Shown here piece after piece: positions 1 to 7,570 of a DNA stretch of 20,343 nt. How positions within the stretch are numbered: position 1 is the stretch's first letter; each line of letters begins with the position of its first letter. The translations under genes and the position numbers were made by a program. The stretch is from the NCBI GenBank assembly GCA_035500455.1, contig DATJXG010000147.1, forward strand, positions 1 to 20,343, read 5' to 3'. This DNA is from DATJXG01 sp035500455 (GTDB lineage: Bacteria > Acidobacteriota > Terriglobia > Terriglobales > Acidobacteriaceae). A model generated the notes under the pieces. It ran no database searches and was not told the DNA's origin. It saw only the letters and a program-made list of their open reading frames with translations.

Positions 1-299
1 CACAGGATGGCAGTCTCGCGGCGGTCGAAGTTGAAGGCTTCCTGCAGGCGGTGTTCATACTTGGTGACGCGGCTGTCGGCGCCGCCGGCCGGCCCGGCCA
101 GGCGCTTTTCCTGCAGGGAGCTTAGCGCGTCGCGCACCGCGCCTTCTTCCAGGCTCATCACTGGGTCGCGGTTGTTCTTCTGGTTGCAGGCGTTCACCAG
201 GGCATTGAGCGAAAGCGGATAGTAATCGGGCGTGGTGATGTCTTTTTCTACGAGCGCGCCCAGGACGCGCACCTCAACTTCATTCAGCAGGATGTTCAA
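1..299 (-). CDS. DUF480 / YceH-family protein, 5' part only
   Basis: The 99 visible residues match the start of the DUF480 (YceH) family, a two-winged-helix family of unknown function. The hallmark stretch YPLSLNALVNACNQKNNRDP is present, followed by an SRVTKYEHRLQEAFNF-like segment, which is the core of the first winged helix. The gene reads leftwards and runs off the window, so roughly the C-terminal half is missing. I chose the TTG start at 299 because an in-frame TAG lies 18 bases upstream and there is no in-frame ATG or GTG between them. An AGAAGA stretch upstream could serve as a weak ribosome site. A TACAAT hexamer at 334-339 on the minus strand could be a -10 box, but its -35 is poor. 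Family recognition is firm; the biochemical role is unknown for the whole family. Confidence 0.88.
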   Translation of the reverse strand, partial: MNILLNEVEVRVLGALVEKDITTPDYYPLSLNALVNACNQKNNRDPVMSLEEGAVRDALSSLQEKRLAGPAGGADSRVTKYEHRLQEAFNFDRRETAIL

Positions 300-453
300 C
301 GCGGCACCGTTCTTCTAGAGTGGGAAACACTTTATTGTACAGGCGGGGTTTCGCGGAGGGCCGGCCGCTGAAAACCTTAGAACGCGGAGACCGCGGAGAA
401 CATCCGCCGAGAACGTGGAGGCACGGCGTGAGTGGCGGAGCCGTTCGGTCGAA

Positions 454-1743
454 TCAAGGCTGCACGCCCGCGTACTCGGGAATCGCTTCGCGCGCGACAT
501 TCTTATAGACGATGCCGCCCTTCATTACAAACACAACGCGGCGGACGGCGGTGATGTCTTTCAGCGGGTCGCCATCGAGCGCGATGATGTCGGCCTGCAG
601 GCCGGGGGCGATCGATCCGATCTGATCGGCCATGCCCAAAGCTTCCGCCCCCAAAGAATTGGCGGAGACCATCGCCGCCATCGGGTCCACTCCGGCATCG
701 CGCACGCGATCGATGAATTCCTCGGCGTTGCGCCCGTGCGCGCCCGCTACCGCGTCGGTGCCGAAAACGATCTTCAGTCCCGGAATCTTCAACGCGCGCT
801 TCATGAACTCGTGATATTGCGGAATGAGCTTCTCCATTCCCTCGAACCCATCCAACGTTTTCGGGTAGCCGAAAGTGCCGACGAACCTTTCCTTATTGAG
901 CAGGTAGTTCTCCCAAACCAGGCCGGCCTGGGGATCGAGGTAAGTTCCCTTAGCGGCCATCAATTTCAAGTCGTCGTCGGTGGCCAGCACGCCATGCTCG
1001 ATCTCGGTGCAACCGGCCAGGGTTGCGGCCCGCACCGCCTCTCCGTAGGCATGCACCAGCGTGCGCAGGCCCTGCTTCTTGGCCTCATCGCATGCGGCGT
1101 TCAACTGCTCTTGCGAGAGTGTCATGGCCGGGCGGCCAACGCTCCAGGCGGCGAAGATTTTGATCAGGTCCGCGCCGGCGTCTTTCTGCTTGCGCACGAA
1201 GGCGCGGATCTCGTCGGGCCTACCGGTCTTCTCACCTTGTCCCATGAGCGGTTGCACGGCTGTCAGAATTCGCGGACCAGGAAGTAAGCCGTGGGCGATG
1301 GCATCGCGTAGGGGAACGTCAGCAGGCGCGCCTACACTTTGCACGGTGGTGAAGCCGGCCATCAGCGTCACCCATGCATTCGATGCGGTTCCATACGCGG
1401 CGTCCTCTTTGCTCTCTTCCTTACTCCCTTCCGGGCCGCTGCTTTTGCCGTCCTTGCCGAAGCTCCAGGTAAGGTGCACGTGCGCGTCAATCCAGCCTGG
1501 CAGCACGGTCAGGCCGCGCAGGTCGTAGTCCACCGGCTTGGCTTTGCGGTCAATGGCGACAATCTTCGATCCTTCGATCACGATGCGGGTGTCATGCAGC
1601 ACGCCCCCCTTGCCGTCAAGCAGGGTGCCGGCGGCGATCACCACGCGTTTGTTTTGCGGAGGCATTTCTGCATACGCCCGCTGCGCCAGCGTGCTCGCGG
1701 CGACAAAGAAAAGGACGTACGAAATAATCCTCGCCGCCCGCAT
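454..1743 (-). CDS. Exported metal-dependent amidohydrolase (imidazolonepropionase/prolidase-like)
   Basis: A 429-residue amidohydrolase-superfamily protein, probably hydrolysing a C-N bond in a dipeptide or cyclic amide outside the cytoplasm. Residues 1-25 form a signal peptide (MRAARIISYVLFFVAASTLA, cleavage near AYA-E). The TIM-barrel metal ligands are visible in order: HVH at 88-90 in the DAHVHLTW motif, Lys195 in LIKIF, His231 in LVHAYGE, His250 in EHGV and Asp330 in FGTDAV. The order and spacing match secreted Xaa-Pro dipeptidase-like amidohydrolases. The frame stays open to an ATG at 1812, but that start would place 23 charged residues before the signal peptide and has no purine-rich site, so the ATG at 1743 is preferred. 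The substrate cannot be read from the sequence. The next gene upstream lies beyond a 344-bp gap with a GC-rich palindrome, so it is probably transcribed alone. Confidence 0.9.
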   Translation of the reverse strand: MRAARIISYVLFFVAASTLAQRAYAEMPPQNKRVVIAAGTLLDGKGGVLHDTRIVIEGSKIVAIDRKAKPVDYDLRGLTVLPGWIDAHVHLTWSFGKDGKSSGPEGSKEESKEDAAYGTASNAWVTLMAGFTTVQSVGAPADVPLRDAIAHGLLPGPRILTAVQPLMGQGEKTGRPDEIRAFVRKQKDAGADLIKIFAAWSVGRPAMTLSQEQLNAACDEAKKQGLRTLVHAYGEAVRAATLAGCTEIEHGVLATDDDLKLMAAKGTYLDPQAGLVWENYLLNKERFVGTFGYPKTLDGFEGMEKLIPQYHEFMKRALKIPGLKIVFGTDAVAGAHGRNAEEFIDRVRDAGVDPMAAMVSANSLGAEALGMADQIGSIAPGLQADIIALDGDPLKDITAVRRVVFVMKGGIVYKNVAREAIPEYAGVQP

Positions 1744-1860
1744 CACCACCCGATCCGCTCGCGGTACCCGCAGGGTAGGACGGCGGCTCTTTCTGCAATA
1801 GAGGAAGGCCATAGTGAGTCACAGGGGGAAGGCAGTCCGGCCAGGTCTGTCGATGAAATC

Positions 1861-1886
1861 GTGTAGGGCCGGGGCTTGCCCCGCCC
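1861..1886. repeat. GTGTAGGG-type GC-rich palindrome
   Basis: GGGC-c-GGGGC, a TT loop, then GCCCC-g-CCC form a near-perfect stem beginning just after GTGTA. The same GTGTAGGG(C/G)nGGGC opening occurs at 7932, again in a gap and again able to fold. That suggests a dispersed palindromic repeat family rather than a gene-specific signal. It could act as a transcript 3' end, but there is no T run. Confidence 0.6.
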
Positions 1887-2037
1887 GCCGAGCGAAGCTA
1901 GGGCAAGACTCCACAAGATTCAGGGCCAATGCCGTCCAGTTCGTACGCTGCCTGAACCCATCCGCCTTGCTGCTACACTTTTTCGCAAGAACAACGACAA
2001 TGGGGCACCCGATGCCCGGCATGGATCGGGTGAAAAC

Positions 2038-2072
2038 CAGTTGTCAGTTGCCAGTTCCCGGTTCTCAGTTCT
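2038..2072. repeat. Degenerate heptamer tandem repeat, 5 copies of CAGTTnn
   Basis: Five consecutive 7-base units read CAGTTGT, CAGTTGC, CAGTTCC, CGGTTCT and CAGTTCT. The array ends 15 bases from the stop codon of the minus-strand aldo/keto reductase gene, on its downstream side. Other arrays with a 7-base period lie at 13012, 14245, 14368 and 20101. Confidence 0.85.
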
Positions 2073-2087
2073 TGGCTCCCGAGGCTG

Positions 2088-2957
2088 CTACGCCGCCGCA
2101 ATCCTCCGGATCAAATCTTCCTGCTCCGCCTTGCTTTCGGCGCCGATCGTGAACGCATCAAGCACGCCCAGTGACAGCGCGTAACGGATCGCCTCGTCCT
2201 GCCGGTCGCGCATGTCGCCGGCGCCCAGGATCTTCATGCCTACGACGGCTTTGCCCGCGGCCTTCATTTCGCGCAGCACGCTGAGAACGATCTCCGGGCG
2301 GGCATCCATGTAGGAGCCGATGGGATTGATGCGCGCCAGGTCGACCTCCACCCACGGCGACTTGGCGGCCGCGCGCAGCGCCTCAATGCTGTGGCAGGAG
2401 CAGCCGTGAGCGCGAATGATTCCTTTCTGCTTGGCTTCGGAGAGCACGTCCATCACGCCTTTGTAGCGGTCCGTCCAGTCGCCTTCGGTGAGGCAGTGCA
2501 TCAGGCAGATGTCGATGTAGTCCGTCCCCAGTTCCTTGCGGAAGCGGTCGAGATCGGCGCGGGCGGTGGCGGGATCGCGCGCCCACGTCTTGGTCAGTAC
2601 GGTGACTTTGTCGCGCTGCAAATGCTTGAGCGCTTCGGCGACATGGGGGTGGCTTCCGTAGGAATCGGCGGCGTCAAAGAAGCGCAGGCCGTGGTCGTGG
2701 CCGTTGAGCAGCAGGTCGGAGAGTCCCTTAATGCCGAGCGCGGTCTGGTGCGAATGATGCCCCACGCCCACGGTGCCGGTTCCCATGGCAAGCCGGCTCG
2801 TCTTGATTCCTGTGCTCCCCAGGGTCACGGTGTCGGAGGCCGAAAACTTCTGCGAAAGTGCCGGCAGGGCGAACACCGGTGTGGTCAGCATCCGCGAGCC
2901 CAGCCAGGCCGCGCCTAATCCGTAAGTTGTGTGAAGGATGAAGTCTCTGCGCCGCAT
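2088..2957 (-). CDS. Tat-exported aldo/keto reductase
   Basis: A 289-residue NADPH-dependent aldo/keto reductase family protein, a TIM-barrel oxidoreductase that interconverts carbonyls and alcohols. The N-terminus MRRRDFILHTTYGLG is a twin-arginine signal (RRxF), with the mature chain starting near residue 30-40, so the protein is probably exported folded with its cofactor. The catalytic tetrad is complete: Asp95 and Tyr100 in FFDAADSYGS, Lys123 in LTKTW and His154 in CLMHCL. The length is somewhat short for the family (about 300-340), and the C-terminal helices are trimmed. The ATG at 2957 is well supported by a GGGAGG ribosome site 4-5 bases upstream. Physiological substrate unknown. It diverges from the FAD oxidoreductase across a 307-bp gap. 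Confidence 0.92.
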   Translation of the reverse strand: MRRRDFILHTTYGLGAAWLGSRMLTTPVFALPALSQKFSASDTVTLGSTGIKTSRLAMGTGTVGVGHHSHQTALGIKGLSDLLLNGHDHGLRFFDAADSYGSHPHVAEALKHLQRDKVTVLTKTWARDPATARADLDRFRKELGTDYIDICLMHCLTEGDWTDRYKGVMDVLSEAKQKGIIRAHGCSCHSIEALRAAAKSPWVEVDLARINPIGSYMDARPEIVLSVLREMKAAGKAVVGMKILGAGDMRDRQDEAIRYALSLGVLDAFTIGAESKAEQEDLIRRIAAA

Positions 2958-3133
2958 AGGACCTCCCAGGGGATGGGTTTTGGACGACCCTATTATGACG
3001 CAGGCGGAGGTGCAGGGTTATCACCAATTTTTGCAGTAGAGTTATTGGAACCCGGCCAGTTCGACGGAAAAGGCCACGACTCATGCGTTGTTATCCGAAC
3101 AGGCGTAACCGGGCAGCCCTGACCAGCAGACAC

Positions 3134-3172
3134 ACGCCAAAGAATTTTGGTATGCTTTTGGTGCTTTGGCGT
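3134..3172. repeat. Inverted repeat ACGCCAAAG...CTTTGGCGT
   Basis: Perfect 9-base arms (3134-3142 and 3164-3172) flank a 21-base loop that itself carries repeated TTTTGGT blocks. It lies about 90 bases upstream of the FAD oxidoreductase start. It could be an operator or a leader hairpin; neither role is demonstrated. Confidence 0.6.
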
Positions 3173-3174
3173 CC

Positions 3175-3190
3175 AGACGCATCTGCGTCT
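3175..3190. repeat. Short palindrome AGACGCA-TC-TGCGTCT
   Basis: Perfect 7-base arms separated by two bases, three bases after the previous inverted repeat. Its form resembles the other compact palindromes scattered through gaps in this window (for example at 14287), so a dispersed repeat is as likely as a regulatory site. Confidence 0.55.
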
Positions 3191-3264
3191 CTAACAGCAC
3201 GTCTTCATTACCGGAATAAACCACCAGTGGGGATCAAAATACCAAGGTAAATGGGAGGATTCCT

Positions 3265-4641
3265 GTGCCTGCACAATCCATCGATCAGTTGAAGGGTTCT
3301 TTCCGCGGAGAGCTGATTACGCCCTCGGATGCCGCCTATGAGTCCGCTCGCAAAGTTTACAACGGGATGATCGACAAGCGCCCAGCTCTTATTGCCCGGT
3401 GCGTGGACGTTGCGGACGTCATAGCGGCGGTAGGGTTTGGCGCGGGCAATGAGATGCTGACCGCAATTCGAGGCGGCGGACATAACGGTGCCGGCTTAGG
3501 TACCTGTGACGGCGGTCTGGTGATCGACCTTTCGCGAATGAAGGGTATTCGCGTGAACCCGGCGGACAAAACCGTCCGCGTTGAGGCAGGGTGCGTTTGG
3601 GGCGAGGTAGATCACGCAACCCACGCCTTCGGCATGGCTACACCCTCCGGGTTCATCTCCACCACCGGAGTGGCCGGGCTCACATTGGGCGGAGGAATCG
3701 GCTACCTCACCCGCAGATTTGGCCTGACCATCGACAATCTGCTCTCCGTGGACATGGTTTTGGCCGATGGGAGCTTTGTGACGGCGAGCGGCGAAGAGAA
3801 TCCCGATTTGTTTTGGGCGGTGCGCGGTGGTGGCGGAAACTTCGGGGTGGTCACATCCTTCGAATTTCGGCTCCATCCCGTCAAGATCGTCCAATTCGGC
3901 CCGACGTTCTGGCCGCTTTCCGAGGCCGCGAATGTCCTCCGCGCCTTTCGCGACTTCATCAAGCAAGCCCCCGAGTATGTGAGCGGCTTTTTTGCTTTTC
4001 TTGTCGTCCCGCCCGCCCCGATGTTCCCAGCGCACCTCCACCACAAGACAGTATGCGGCGTGGTTTGGTGTTGCACTGGCTCGGCCGAACAGGCCGAAGC
4101 ATCCCTGAAGCCGATGCGATCGCTGGGAAACCCGCTTTTCGACCACTTTGGACCTGCGCCATTTCCGGCGGTGCAAAGCATATTTGACCCACTCTTCGTT
4201 CCCGGCCTGCAATGGTACTGGCGGGCTGACAACTTCACGGAATTGAACGATGAGGCCATCGCCCGGCACGTTGAACACGGGTCCAAGATACCGACCATGC
4301 TCTCTACGATGCATCTCTATCCCGTGAATGGCGCGCCCCAGCGCGTCGGCAAGAGCGATACCGCATACAGCTTCCGCGAGGCGTTGTTCGCCGAGGTAAT
4401 CGTCGGCGTGGACCCCGACCCCGCCAACGCCCAGAAAATCAGCACCTGGTGCAAAGATTATTGGGACGCCCTGCATCCATTCTCGGCAGGTGGCGCGTAC
4501 GTAAACTTCATGATGGAAGAGGGCCAGGACCGCGTTCAAGCCACCTACCGGGATAACTATCAACGTCTGGCGGAAATCAAGAAGAAATACGACCCCACGA
4601 ACTTCTTCCGGGTAAATCAGAACATTCGACCTACCGGCTGA
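3265..4641 (+). CDS. FAD-linked oxidoreductase, berberine-bridge-enzyme-like (PCMH fold)
   Basis: A 458-residue flavoprotein oxidase or dehydrogenase. The N-terminal FAD-binding PCMH domain spans about 40-215, with the covalent-flavin histidine at His73 in AIRGGGHNGAG. The loop that carries the second, cysteinyl flavin link in bicovalent relatives reads TGVAGLTLGGG here, with no cysteine, so a single histidyl link is expected, as in 6-hydroxynicotine oxidase-type enzymes. WAVRGGGGNFGVVTSFEF and the C-terminal BBE segment (YVNFM near 412 and YDPTNFFRVNQNI at the end) are intact. The start is GTG at 3265, seven bases from the GGGAGGA at 3253-3259. There is no signal peptide, so it is probably cytoplasmic. 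The substrate is not predictable; relatives oxidise sugars, alkaloids or secondary metabolites. It lies upstream of the SulP gene but a 257-bp gap separates them. Confidence 0.93.
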   Translation: MPAQSIDQLKGSFRGELITPSDAAYESARKVYNGMIDKRPALIARCVDVADVIAAVGFGAGNEMLTAIRGGGHNGAGLGTCDGGLVIDLSRMKGIRVNPADKTVRVEAGCVWGEVDHATHAFGMATPSGFISTTGVAGLTLGGGIGYLTRRFGLTIDNLLSVDMVLADGSFVTASGEENPDLFWAVRGGGGNFGVVTSFEFRLHPVKIVQFGPTFWPLSEAANVLRAFRDFIKQAPEYVSGFFAFLVVPPAPMFPAHLHHKTVCGVVWCCTGSAEQAEASLKPMRSLGNPLFDHFGPAPFPAVQSIFDPLFVPGLQWYWRADNFTELNDEAIARHVEHGSKIPTMLSTMHLYPVNGAPQRVGKSDTAYSFREALFAEVIVGVDPDPANAQKISTWCKDYWDALHPFSAGGAYVNFMMEEGQDRVQATYRDNYQRLAEIKKKYDPTNFFRVNQNIRPTG

Positions 4642-4642
4642 G

Positions 4643-4662
4643 CCCCGGCCGGAAAGCTGGGG
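4643..4662 (+). terminator. GC hairpin just after the FAD oxidoreductase stop
   Basis: CCCCGGC, six bases, then GCTGGGG form a 7-bp stem with one G-U pair in RNA, starting two bases after the stop codon. There is no following T run, so this is only a candidate 3'-end structure, perhaps protecting the mRNA end or acting with Rho. Confidence 0.35.
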
Positions 4663-4898
4663 AACCGGATCAGCGACTCGGAAGCCGCCGTCGGCGACCT
4701 GCCGTACTTCAACTGCTCGCACCAACAGCCTGAGCCCGCGCTCATGGGGCTGAACCCAAACGGGCTGCGCCCGGCATGGGCGAGCGGGGAATCCGCGCCC
4801 ATGCTGGCTGGCAAGCCCCCAGCTCTACGACGGGGCTACACTTTCGTGCTCCCGCAGTTGCTGAACGTCAAGGCGCGAAGCTGTCATAATATGTGCTA

Positions 4899-6614
4899 AT
4901 GTCGCGTGTATTTTCTCTAGCGAACTTTTCGATAGACGACCGCTGGTTGCCGAAATCCGTCCTTTGCCTGCGTGACTACAGCCTGAGCAAGTTCTGGCGC
5001 GACGTCATCGCGGGGATCACCGTCGGCCTGGTGGCGCTGCCCCTGGCGATGGCGTTTTCGATTGCGTCGGGGCTAACTCCGCAGGCCGGGATCTACTGTG
5101 CGATCGTCACCGGCTTCCTGATCTCGGCGCTGGGCGGCTCGAAGACCCAGATCGGGGGCCCCACCGGCGCATTCGTGGTGGTGGTGGCAGGCATCGTTGC
5201 GGTGCACGGTATCGACGGCCTCTTCATGTGCACGGTAATGGCCGGCATGCTGCTCATCGTGCTGGGCGTCACCGGCATGGGCACGGCGGTGAAATTCATT
5301 CCGCGCCCGGTGGTGATCGGCTTCACTAACGGGATTGCGGTCCTCATCGCCAGCACCCAGATCAAAGATTTCTTCGGCCTGCACCTGGCCAAAGTTCCCG
5401 GCGAATTCTGGCTGCGCATGAAAGCGCTGGCCGCCAGTGCTCCGACCTGGTCGCCCACCGCAACCCTGCTGGCAGTAAGCACCGTAGCCGTGATGTTGCT
5501 GTGCCGCGCGCTCTCCAGCCGCGTTCCGGGAGCGATTGTCGCGATGCTCGCAGCCACCGCCGCGGCTGTGATCTTCAAGCTGCCGGTAGAAACCATCGGC
5601 ACGCGCTTTGGCGGCATTCCCAGCGGCCTGCCGCATTTCGCCATTCCCCGCTGGCATGCCAGCCTGATTCACGGACTGCTCGGCCCCGCCTTCACCGTCG
5701 CCATGCTGGGCGCGATCGAGTCGCTGATGTCGGCGGTAGTCTCCGACCGCATGAGCAATGACCGCCACAATCCCAACGTGGAGTTGATCGGCCAAGGGGT
5801 AGCCAACGTGGTTTCCCCCATGTTCGGCGGACTCCCCGCCACCGGCGCCATCGCCCGCACCGCTACCAGCATCCGTTCCGGCGCGCAGTCGCCGGTAGCG
5901 GGCGTGATTCACTCTCTTACCCTGTTGTGCATCCTGCTGTTTGCCGCGCCCCTGGCCAGCTACATTCCCATGGCCACGCTCGCCGGCATCCTGATGGTGG
6001 TCTCTTACAACATGGGCGAGTGGCGCGAGATTCCGCAACTTCTGCGCCTCACCAAGACCGACATCAGCGTCTGGATGGTCACCTTCGCGCTCACGGTGTT
6101 CGCCGATCTTACGGTAGCGGTTGAGGCCGGCATGATCCTCGCCGCCCTGCTATTCATCGCGCGCGTCTCCGACACCACCACGGTCACCCGCGTGACCGAC
6201 GACTACGTGGAAGACGGCCGGGCTCACATCCTGCAGGACAAAGACATTCCCTACTACGCCACCATCTTCCGCATTCACGGGCCGTTCCTGTTCGGCTCGA
6301 CCGACAAGATCCATATCGTGACCGAGAAGATGCACGAACTGCCGCCCATCGTCATCATCCGGCTGCGCAACATGAACGCCATCGACGCCACCGGCCTGTT
6401 CGCCCTGGAAGAAACCGCGCGCCAACTGCATGCCACCGGACGAACGCTGCTTCTATGCGGCGCCCGCGACCAGCCGGCGAAGCTCATGCATCAGGCGGAG
6501 TTCGAAGAAGTGGTAGGCGCGGACAACATCTGCGCCAACGTGGAGGAAGCCCTGCGCCGCGCCGAGGCGGTATTCGAGAAGATCGAAGCCGCCGCCGCGA
6601 CGGATGCGCGATAG
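4899..6614 (+). CDS. SulP-family anion transporter with C-terminal STAS domain
   Basis: A 571-residue inner-membrane carrier of the SulP (SLC26) family, which moves sulfate, bicarbonate, dicarboxylates or related anions. Residues about 25-430 are hydrophobic helices with the family signatures GLVALPLAMAFSIASGLTP (TM1) and GGSKTQIGGPTGAFVVVV (TM2-3). A cytoplasmic STAS domain occupies about 445-560, with the phospho-site loop reading NAIDATG; an alanine at this position is also seen in SulP proteins. The ion cannot be assigned; the TM1-3 wording resembles BicA/sulfate-type carriers. The start is uncertain: ATG at 4899 or GTG two codons earlier at 4893, neither with a good ribosome site. No carbonic anhydrase or sulfate-assimilation gene is adjacent. 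A ~100-bp inverted-repeat element begins 14 bases after the stop. Confidence 0.93.
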   Translation: MSRVFSLANFSIDDRWLPKSVLCLRDYSLSKFWRDVIAGITVGLVALPLAMAFSIASGLTPQAGIYCAIVTGFLISALGGSKTQIGGPTGAFVVVVAGIVAVHGIDGLFMCTVMAGMLLIVLGVTGMGTAVKFIPRPVVIGFTNGIAVLIASTQIKDFFGLHLAKVPGEFWLRMKALAASAPTWSPTATLLAVSTVAVMLLCRALSSRVPGAIVAMLAATAAAVIFKLPVETIGTRFGGIPSGLPHFAIPRWHASLIHGLLGPAFTVAMLGAIESLMSAVVSDRMSNDRHNPNVELIGQGVANVVSPMFGGLPATGAIARTATSIRSGAQSPVAGVIHSLTLLCILLFAAPLASYIPMATLAGILMVVSYNMGEWREIPQLLRLTKTDISVWMVTFALTVFADLTVAVEAGMILAALLFIARVSDTTTVTRVTDDYVEDGRAHILQDKDIPYYATIFRIHGPFLFGSTDKIHIVTEKMHELPPIVIIRLRNMNAIDATGLFALEETARQLHATGRTLLLCGARDQPAKLMHQAEFEEVVGADNICANVEEALRRAEAVFEKIEAAAATDAR

Positions 6615-6627
6615 AGGTCGCTACGCG

Positions 6628-6729
6628 TTGTCATCCCGAGCGCAGCGAGGGATCTGGGTTCGGGCCGCTGCCACCACGACTTTCGCCGCAGGCAAACACC
6701 CAGATCCCTCGCTTTGCTCGGGATGACAA
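6628..6729. repeat. Inverted-repeat element, copy 1 (TTGTCATCCCGAGC family)
   Basis: A 102-bp element with ends TTGTCATCCCGAGCGCAGCG and its inverse. Arms of about 30 bases, with a couple of mismatches, flank a ~35-base centre. A second copy of nearly the same size is at 19661-19761 with the same arms and an unrelated centre. It carries no open frame with a plausible product. It sits between the convergent SulP and outer-membrane protein genes, where a long hairpin could end transcription from both sides. Similar GTCATCCCGAGCGnAGCGAGGGATCT palindromes are familiar dispersed repeats in environmental bacterial genomes. Confidence 0.88.
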
Positions 6730-6774
6730 CGGTCAGAAGCGGAAGGCAGGTCTACTCGGAGGCTGGCAGCACTC

Positions 6775-7326
6775 TCAAAAGTGCACCACCACTCCCGTAG
6801 AAACGCGCACGTTACTCTGCGTGCCCCCCAGGAATCGCGTCTCCACCGCGTCCGCCTGCACACGCCATTTGATCCGGTAGAACAGGTGGTAATCCAGCCC
6901 GCCGCCTATGATGTAAGCGAGCGAGGTGTCAGCGACGTCGAATCCGTTATCGCTCTCCCGCAGATGCGCCGCCCCCACCAGCCCATGCACAAATGGAGAA
7001 AACCGCCCAAACGGCACGCTGAGTTGCGGCCCGAAAGTGAAGGTGCGAATGGTGGAGTTCACCTCCACCAGCGGACAAACCCCGGGGATGGTGCACAGCG
7101 GCACCTGGTTATTGGTGCTGTGCGTGTCCACGTCAGCCACGATTCCCAGCAGGGGAAACACCTTGCCTTCGAGCGATCCCTCCCAGCCGTTCATCGTGGC
7201 CCGGTTCTGGAAGGTGAGATCCGACCGATTGTAGGAATATCCCACAAACACGTTCCCGCTCGGCAGCTGCGCACTGGCTGCCGCGGTCAGAACGAAAAGC
7301 GCAAGAATAGAGGTGAGAAGCCGCAC
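6775..7326 (-). CDS. Small outer-membrane beta-barrel protein (OmpA/OmpX-like porin fold)
   Basis: A 183-residue secreted protein: signal peptide of 19 residues (LLTSILALFVLTAAASA, cleaved before Gln), then alternating hydrophobic/polar strands. Examples are NVFVGYSYNRSDL, TFTFGPQLSVPF, FSPFVHGLVGAAHL, YIIGGGLDYHL and VSTGVVVHF. The terminal phenylalanine is the usual signal recognised by the BAM machinery. The size and the SPFVHGLVGAAHL strand fit the eight-stranded opacity/OmpA-like barrel family. Two cysteines about seven residues apart (CTIPGVC) in one loop may form a disulfide. I prefer the GTG at 7326, with GGGGAGG eight bases upstream, over the in-frame TTG at 7344, which overlaps that site. 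Function is structural or unknown; no peptidoglycan-binding domain is present. Confidence 0.85.
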   Translation of the reverse strand: MRLLTSILALFVLTAAASAQLPSGNVFVGYSYNRSDLTFQNRATMNGWEGSLEGKVFPLLGIVADVDTHSTNNQVPLCTIPGVCPLVEVNSTIRTFTFGPQLSVPFGRFSPFVHGLVGAAHLRESDNGFDVADTSLAYIIGGGLDYHLFYRIKWRVQADAVETRFLGGTQSNVRVSTGVVVHF

Positions 7327-7570
7327 CGGCGAATGCCTCCCCAAATCCTGGATTTGGCTGCGTTTACAGTTAGATGCAATTGTAATTGCATAACCGGGAA
7401 AAATTTACGTTGCGGGAACAAGCACTGCCTTTCACCGAACTTTCATGAGCCCGAAACAAGTCTTTCAGCGTCTAATCATTTAAATATCTGTATGTCTGTA
7501 AACGCCTGCACCGGCAACTTCATACGCAACGCAACTGATTCTCGGAACCGAGGAAAGCGAGTCGAATATC
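7327..7570. other. Divergent intergenic region between barrel protein and STAS gene
   Basis: This 244-bp gap is AT-richer than its surroundings and must contain promoters for both divergent genes. It includes the perfect dyad at 7374-7391 and an ATTTAAAT palindrome near 7480. No RNA gene or ORF with a family match was seen. Confidence 0.5.
7374..7391. promoter_or_regulatory. Perfect dyad ATGCAATT-GT-AATTGCAT, candidate operator
   Basis: Perfect 8-base arms separated by GT lie 47-65 bases upstream of the barrel-protein start and about 180 bases upstream of the STAS start. The AT-rich perfect symmetry differs from the GC-rich palindromic repeats elsewhere in the window and suits binding of a dimeric regulator. 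The cognate factor is not apparent. Confidence 0.5.

Larger units (their letters stand above)
1744..2087. other. Gene-free interval with a palindrome and a heptamer array
   Basis: This interval between the amidohydrolase start and the aldo/keto reductase stop holds no convincing gene. The short open frames in it lack ribosome sites and family resemblance. It contains a GC-rich palindrome (1866-1886) and a five-copy 7-bp tandem repeat (2038-2072), each listed separately. No clear promoter for the amidohydrolase was identified. Confidence 0.6.
2958..3264. other. Divergent intergenic region with two palindromes
   Basis: The gap between the divergent aldo/keto reductase and FAD oxidoreductase genes must hold promoters for both. 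No convincing -35/-10 pair stands out. The half nearer the FAD oxidoreductase contains two inverted repeats (3134-3172 and 3175-3190), listed separately. No gene was found. Confidence 0.5.

Noticed and set aside
415..1287. Long plus-strand open frame opposite the amidohydrolase
   Set aside because: It is an antisense shadow in GC-rich DNA. The minus strand encodes the full amidohydrolase with its metal ligands and signal peptide.
3496..4725. 409-residue minus-strand open frame opposite the FAD oxidoreductase
   Set aside because: No family resemblance or ribosome site. The plus strand has all BBE/PCMH motifs and a strong GGGAGGA site.
4642..4898. Possible gene remnant between the FAD oxidoreductase and SulP
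   Set aside because: A short frame is open on the minus strand (4617-4814), but no motif or start signal supports it and it overlaps the end of a real gene.
5073..6038. Minus-strand frame rich in Gly, Arg, His and Gln opposite SulP
   Set aside because: Low-complexity antisense translation of transmembrane codons; the SulP frame is unmistakable.
454..7344. Longer N-termini for the amidohydrolase (start 1812) and barrel protein (start 7344)
   Set aside because: Both would bury a good signal peptide behind charged residues. The 7344 start overlaps the ribosome site of the GTG at 7326, and the 1812 start has no ribosome site.
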